A stretch of 8,324 bases of DNA from NCBI GenBank assembly GCA_011523445.1, contig WTGT01000116.1, positions 1 through 8,324 of the forward strand, given 5' to 3'. The stretch is from Paracoccaceae bacterium. GTDB lineage: Bacteria > Pseudomonadota > Alphaproteobacteria > Rhodobacterales > Rhodobacteraceae. Both the position numbers and the translations under genes were made by a program. The notes beneath the pieces are model-generated. The model saw only the letters and a list, made by a program, of their open reading frames with translations, ran no database searches and had not been told where the DNA came from. Positions 5,837-8,324 of the stretch are shown piece by piece (position 1 is the first letter of the stretch; each line of letters begins with the position of its first letter).

Positions 5837-7051
5837 CTACCTGTTTCTCATCAACTCGGGTATGTCACCAGACAAACCCGCCGCTTCCCTGATCAGATAC
5901 CCTTTGAGGGGTGTAATGCGTGAAATAATACTAGTTCCAAGTTGACGGGCCAAGTGATTTCCCGGTATGGAGCTGGTGTAGGCCCAATTAAAAAAATCGG
6001 TTGCCGCAGCAAAGGATACGGAATCAAACATACGCCATCGTTGATATCTTTCCAATACGGTAGGAAAACCAATGTCTTCCCCTCGATGTTTTGCTGACTC
6101 GACAATTTCCAGGAATGCAGCTGCATCCCTCAACCCCAAATTCAATCCCTGACCTGCCAAGGGATGAATCTTTCTAACTGCATCACCGAGTAGGGCATAT
6201 CTGGCCCCCACCATTTTTCTGGCCATCGAGAGTTCCAAGGACCACGAAACTCTTGGACCTTCCAGTGAAATATCACCCAGAAATGTGCCAAAAGCAGGTC
6301 TTAATTCCTCCAAAAACTGATCATCGTCCAATTGATCCAATCGATTTACTTCTTTCTGGGTATTGGTCCATACGATACAGACTGAATGGTTGGAAAGAGG
6401 AAGGAATGCAATGGGACCAGTCGGCATGAAAAACTGATAGGCCAAACCTTCATTTGATTTCTCGTGCCGGACCGTACATGTGATGGCTCTCTGCCTGTAA
6501 TTCTTCTTGATATGAGAGTAACCAAGCCGTGAACCCAGGCTGGTCTGACTGCCATCACAAATAGCCAACAGTTCGGTAGGAATGGATTTACCTTTTGAAA
6601 GATTTACTATCAGGGAACCATCGTCATAAGACGCATCTTCCACAGCAGTTTTTGAAAAAATTCTGACTGCTTTATTCTTCTTGAGTCTTTCACCAACTGC
6701 CTCAAGGAGATTTTCTTCCTGGATCATGCAACCGAATGACTCTTCACCGATTTCACTTGGCATGAATTCCAAAATACCTTCACGGGAGCCTTTGCCTGCT
6801 TCTCCTTCAGTTACAATGACACCTTTGATAAGATTGCCGTATTGTTCAAGGATATCTGCAAAACCCAACGCTTTCAGATAGTTGCACGAGGCTAGGGAAA
6901 GGGCAAATGCCCTGCCTGTATGTACAGTTCTTTTTTGTAGGTCTCCTTTTTCAATCATGGCTACTTTGAATCCTGCTCTGGACAGGGAATGGGTCAACAG
7001 GGATCCAACTAATCCCCCACCGACTACAACAATTTCAAATTCGGGTTTCAT
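5837..7051 (-). CDS. ubiH: FAD-dependent UbiH/UbiF/Coq6-family ubiquinone biosynthesis hydroxylase
   Basis: This flavoprotein monooxygenase of 404 residues probably hydroxylates the aromatic ring of a ubiquinone precursor at the membrane. FAD-binding landmarks are complete: the Rossmann motif GGGLVG (11-16) ending in acidic Glu34, the GRAFALS segment (46-52) typical of the UbiH/Coq6 family, CDGSQTSLGSRLG (165-177), and GDAVRKIHPLAGQGLNLGLRD (289-309), which contacts the FAD ribityl-pyrophosphate. Length and motif order match UbiH/UbiF/UbiL/Coq6. Sequence alone does not tell which ring position (C1, C5 or C6) it modifies, so the symbol stands for the family. ATG 7051 has only a weak upstream GGA. 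It is convergent with the Trm112-like gene and divergent from the amidase gene, so it is probably monocistronic on this side. Confidence 0.9.
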   Translation of the reverse strand: MKPEFEIVVVGGGLVGSLLTHSLSRAGFKVAMIEKGDLQKRTVHTGRAFALSLASCNYLKALGFADILEQYGNLIKGVIVTEGEAGKGSREGILEFMPSEIGEESFGCMIQEENLLEAVGERLKKNKAVRIFSKTAVEDASYDDGSLIVNLSKGKSIPTELLAICDGSQTSLGSRLGYSHIKKNYRQRAITCTVRHEKSNEGLAYQFFMPTGPIAFLPLSNHSVCIVWTNTQKEVNRLDQLDDDQFLEELRPAFGTFLGDISLEGPRVSWSLELSMARKMVGARYALLGDAVRKIHPLAGQGLNLGLRDAAAFLEIVESAKHRGEDIGFPTVLERYQRWRMFDSVSFAAATDFFNWAYTSSIPGNHLARQLGTSIISRITPLKGYLIREAAGLSGDIPELMRNR

Positions 7052-7120
7052 ATTTGATCCAAATAGATTTAATGTTTGTCAAAATTCGCAGAAGTGAAAT
7101 TCAGGAATATATAATTCATC
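7052..7120. promoter_or_regulatory. Divergent intergenic region between ubiH and the amidase gene
   Basis: Both promoters for the flanking divergent genes should lie in or near this 69-bp AT-rich gap. On the + strand a perfect TATAAT is at 7110-7115, with a modest -35 candidate TTCGCA (7085-7090) 19 bp upstream. Transcription would then begin at about 7121-7122, on the ATG itself. A GAAT-ATATA-ATTC near-palindrome (7105-7117) overlaps it. An AGGA at 7103-7106 is 14 nt from the ATG, too far for a good ribosome site. No convincing complete promoter is seen for ubiH. Confidence 0.45.
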
Positions 7121-8324
7121 ATGACAACAGATATCATACATCAAACCGCTGAGGAATTGGGAAAAGCAATTGATCGCCAGGAATTGGATCCTCGGGAAAT
7201 TCTGGAAGAATACTACAGAGTCATTGACAGCAATCCGGTTTCCAGCAGGATATTTACTACCCTAACTAGGGAAAGGGCCTTCAAGGAAGCTGAATTTGCT
7301 TTGCAAAGATCAAAAAGTGGCAAGCGCCTTTCACCTCTCGATGGTGTACCGATTTCCTGGAAGGATCTTTATGATACCCATGATTACTTGACTGAAGCAG
7401 GTTCCCTCCTTTTGAAAGGAAGACGTCCCAAAAACGATGCAAAGGTACTTCAAATTGCCACCAATGCCGGGTTGGTTTGTATAGGTAAAACCCATATGAG
7501 TGAACTCGCCTTTTCAGGTTTAGGATTAAATCCAAATACAGGAACACCACCATGTATCAATAATCTGGATGCTGTTGCAGGGGGATCATCATCAGGTGCT
7601 GCGGCCTCAGTTGCCTTTGGCATGGCTGCAGCCGGAATTGGTTCAGATACCGGTGGTTCGATTCGTGCACCAGCTTGCTGGAATGATCTTGTAGGATTCA
7701 AACCAACCCATGATCAAATTTCCTTGGAAGGTGTTGTGCCATTATGCTCCAGTTTAGATACGGTAGGACCGCTTTGCCGCACTGTCTCTGACGCTTCCCT
7801 GTTGTATTCGACATTTATCCAAAAAAATCCCATAGATTTAACCCATACCTCATTAAAGGGGAAATCCTTCCTAATTCTTCAATCACAATCCATGGAATTC
7901 ATTCGGGAAGAACCTCGAATGGGGTTTGAACTCAGTATTGGGAAATTAAAGGATCAGGGAGCTATCATCAGTAAGGAATTTTTTCCTGAAATCGATCAAG
8001 CCTTGGCCTTGGCAGCTTGTTTATATTGTGTTGAAGGCTATTCAACATGGAAAGAGGTCATTGAAGCCAATCCAGACTTAATGTTTGCACCCATTCGAGA
8101 TAGATTTCTTCATGGCAAGGAATATTCTGGTGATGATTATTTATGTGCCTTGAGGGAACTTAAATCCCTACGCAAATCCCTGAACAAGAAAACCTGTGGA
8201 TATGATGGTTTCTTACTGCCCACCAGCCCGATCTTGCCACCTAATACGGAAAAGTTGCTGAACGACCGGGAATTTTATACCACCGAAAACTTCCATGCCC
8301 TACAGAATACTAGGGTTAGCAATC
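7121..8324 (+). CDS. Amidase signature family enzyme (3' end outside window)
   Basis: The frame stays open from ATG 7121 to the window end, giving 401 complete codons without the C terminus. It is an amidase-signature hydrolase that should cleave a C-N amide bond. The catalytic triad is complete and canonically spaced: Lys81 in SWKD, cis-Ser156 in GGSSSG (154-159) and nucleophile Ser180 in GSDTGGSIR (174-182). Nucleophile minus Lys is 99 and minus cis-Ser is 24, as in FAAH and GatA. VGFKPT (191-196) and LDTVGPLCRTVSDA (212-225) are further family blocks. The sequence differs from true GatA (GGSSSGAAAS rather than GGSSGGSAAA, and no GatA-type VGLKPTYG), so a tRNA amidotransferase role is unlikely. 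The substrate is unknown; GatA-like amidases are often mis-named. The initiating ATG has a weak, distant AGGA and may be read from a leaderless mRNA. Confidence 0.9.
   Translation, partial: MTTDIIHQTAEELGKAIDRQELDPREILEEYYRVIDSNPVSSRIFTTLTRERAFKEAEFALQRSKSGKRLSPLDGVPISWKDLYDTHDYLTEAGSLLLKGRRPKNDAKVLQIATNAGLVCIGKTHMSELAFSGLGLNPNTGTPPCINNLDAVAGGSSSGAAASVAFGMAAAGIGSDTGGSIRAPACWNDLVGFKPTHDQISLEGVVPLCSSLDTVGPLCRTVSDASLLYSTFIQKNPIDLTHTSLKGKSFLILQSQSMEFIREEPRMGFELSIGKLKDQGAIISKEFFPEIDQALALAACLYCVEGYSTWKEVIEANPDLMFAPIRDRFLHGKEYSGDDYLCALRELKSLRKSLNKKTCGYDGFLLPTSPILPPNTEKLLNDREFYTTENFHALQNTRVSN

Noticed and set aside
7054..7082. Perfect TTGACA on the - strand (7082 to 7077) upstream of ubiH as its -35 box
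   Set aside because: With a normal spacer the -10 would be GATCAA at 7059-7054, a poor match, and transcription would start inside the coding region. The hexamer alone is not enough to call a promoter.
7281..7701. Open frames on the - strand within 7281-7701 as separate genes
   Set aside because: They are antisense to the amidase catalytic core, whose + strand frame contains all three catalytic residues and runs uninterrupted to the window edge.
1..8324. Mobile element, CRISPR array, defence island or RNA gene
   Set aside because: I saw no transposase, integrase, terminal inverted repeats, regularly spaced repeats, tRNA-like cloverleaf or rRNA segment. The genes are housekeeping or transport types with similar base composition.

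Overview
The window reads as ordinary chromosome of an alphaproteobacterium with unusually low G+C for that class. By eye the coding DNA is in the mid-forties percent G+C and the spacers are much more AT-rich. The taxonomic call is inference. It rests on the alphaproteobacterial form of the Trm112/UPF0434 protein (no zinc cysteines), the thioredoxin-TPR protein (CnoX type, intact WCGPC) next to it, a UbiH-family hydroxylase, and an amidase of a type I associate with alphaproteobacteria. The genus cannot be named from this window.

Region 1 (about 3-4357, + strand) is a complete three-gene ABC importer operon: a periplasmic binding protein, a very large fused two-domain permease, and an ATPase. 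The genes are separated by 3 nt and then overlap by 4 nt. Such operons are usually labelled ferric iron transporters (FbpABC/AfuABC). The fused permease and several ligand-site residues of the binding protein fit the AfuABC branch, whose best-studied member imports hexose phosphates rather than iron.

Region 2 (4358-4733) is a 376-bp AT-rich spacer without a credible gene. It holds two weak hairpins near the operon end, a 17-bp imperfect direct repeat with a 22-bp period, and an inverted repeat centred on a possible -35 element, just ahead of the thioredoxin gene.

Region 3 (4734-5825, + strand) is a two-gene unit: a thioredoxin-TPR chaperedoxin (cnoX/ybbN type) and a 60-residue Trm112-like protein, 12 nt apart.

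Region 4 (5837-7051, - strand) is an FAD-dependent UbiH/UbiF/Coq6-type ubiquinone-biosynthesis hydroxylase, convergent with region 3 and only 11 bp away from it.

Region 5 (7121-8324, + strand, running off the window) is the first 401 codons of an amidase-signature enzyme with the whole Ser-cisSer-Lys triad. It is divergent from the hydroxylase across a 69-bp AT-rich gap that carries a perfect TATAAT just before the amidase start.

The functions group as nutrient import, protein quality control/redox, and quinone synthesis. I see no transposon, phage, CRISPR array, tRNA, rRNA, toxin-antitoxin pair or defence genes, and no convincing wholly new system. The most interesting points are the probable sugar-phosphate specificity of the importer, the structured region upstream of cnoX, and a possibly leaderless amidase transcript.
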